From Saprospiraceae bacterium (GTDB lineage: Bacteria > Bacteroidota > Bacteroidia > Chitinophagales > Saprospiraceae), in contig JABDLW010000185.1 in assembly GCA_013001805.1 (NCBI GenBank), positions 1 to 5,838 of the forward strand: a stretch of 5,838 nt of DNA. The letters run 5' to 3'. The stretch's first letter is position 1. The number at the start of each line of letters is the position of its first letter. The translations under genes and the position numbers were made by a program. This document shows positions 5,427 through 5,838 of the stretch, in pieces. The notes beneath the pieces are model-generated. The model saw only the letters and a program-made list of their open reading frames with translations, was not told the DNA's origin and did not search any database.

Positions 5427-5838
5427 TCAAATTAAGATTTCTTCAATGACGCGTCCAGCAACATCTGTGAGCCGGATATCGCGCCCGCTAAAGCGATAAG
5501 TCAATTTTTCATGATTAATGCCCATCAGATGCAACATAGTGGCATGAAGATCATGAATGCTGGTCTCATGTTCCAACACCCGGTAACCGTATTCATCCGT
5601 TGTACCAAACACAGTTCCACCCCGAATCCCTGCACCAGCAAGCCAGATCGAAAAAGCCGATGGATTATGATCTCGACCATCCTTTCCCTGGGCGAATGGT
5701 GTGCGACCAAACTCCATTCCGAATACCACAAGAGTCGTTTCCAATAGTCCCCGGCTTTTCAAATCTTTCAAGAGACCGGCGATCGGCTGATCAACAGCAT
5801 GGGCATTGAGCGTATGACCTTTCTTAAGATCGTTATGT
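5427..5838 (-). CDS. DUF1501 protein (sulfatase/alkaline phosphatase-like), C-terminal part
   Basis: The frame runs leftward from beyond the right edge and ends at TGA (5429-5427). The 136 visible residues begin HNDLKKGHT and match the C-terminal end of DUF1501 proteins: [17 protein letters not shown] (16-32), GMEFGRTPF (40-48), [17 protein letters not shown] (54-70), TDEYGYRV (80-87), [13 protein letters not shown] (94-106) and [13 protein letters not shown] (114-126). The family resembles the alkaline phosphatase/sulfatase fold and often has a Tat signal at its N-terminus. His57 and the His residues of HDLHAT are likely metal-site candidates. Full proteins are about 450-500 residues, so roughly 70 percent lies outside the window; this is truncation by the window, not by mutation. 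These genes are commonly paired with a DUF1549/DUF1553 (PSD1) gene, which would lie to the right. Biochemical activity is not established. Confidence 0.93.
   Translation of the reverse strand, partial: HNDLKKGHTLNAHAVDQPIAGLLKDLKSRGLLETTLVVFGMEFGRTPFAQGKDGRDHNPSAFSIWLAGAGIRGGTVFGTTDEYGYRVLEHETSIHDLHATMLHLMGINHEKLTYRFSGRDIRLTDVAGRVIEEILI

Noticed and set aside
5427..5771. DUF1501 as a complete 114-residue gene starting at TTG 5771
   Set aside because: The frame stays open to the window edge, and the upstream codons ([16 protein letters not shown]) match the family, so this is an internal Leu and not a start.

Overview
This window looks like a stretch of a member of the Bacteroidota (tentatively a marine or environmental Cytophagales- or Saprospirales-like bacterium). 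The support is a small lipocalin-like lipoprotein of the type common in that phylum, start codons without convincing Shine-Dalgarno sites, moderate to low GC, and intergenic spacers built from degenerate short-word repeats (attcgtc, gaagtc, aatcaggt types). A DUF1501 gene, widespread in Planctomycetota and Verrucomicrobiota, also occurs in Bacteroidota, so the phylum call is an inference and not proven.

Layout, left to right. Positions 1-191 are an intergenic repeat cluster made of four related hairpin-forming units, including an exact 53-bp direct repeat. A leftward gene (220-675) encodes a small lipocalin-like lipoprotein. A divergent intergenic region (676-1027) holds a strong hairpin, a possible 43-codon small ORF and a helically phased TTAACGGC repeat that could be an operator. 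A rightward group follows: a secreted M20-family metallopeptidase (1028-2560), then a nitrilase (2634-3584) 73 bp downstream with an intact Glu-Lys-Cys triad. After a 221-bp gap comes a membrane di-iron fatty acid hydroxylase / sterol desaturase-family enzyme (3806-4780). A repeat-rich spacer (4781-5079) carries a GC-rich REP-like hairpin and permuted 11-bp words. Then come a DUF2277 gene (5080-5349) and, converging on it from the right, the C-terminal part of a DUF1501 gene (5427 to beyond the window edge).

How they work together: only the M20 peptidase and nitrilase are close enough to suggest co-transcription. A plausible reading is hydrolytic scavenging, with the peptidase releasing amino acids or amides outside the cytoplasm and the nitrilase converting a nitrile to a carboxylate plus ammonia inside it, but the shared substrate is unknown. 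The hydroxylase would act on membrane lipid. DUF2277 and DUF1501 appear unrelated to the others.

I see no phage, CRISPR, toxin-antitoxin, transposase, tRNA or rRNA gene. The points most worth a second look are the His-to-Gln change at the first zinc-ligand position of the otherwise intact M20 active site, the phased repeat upstream of it, and the two intergenic repeat clusters. I do not see a convincing new multi-gene system.
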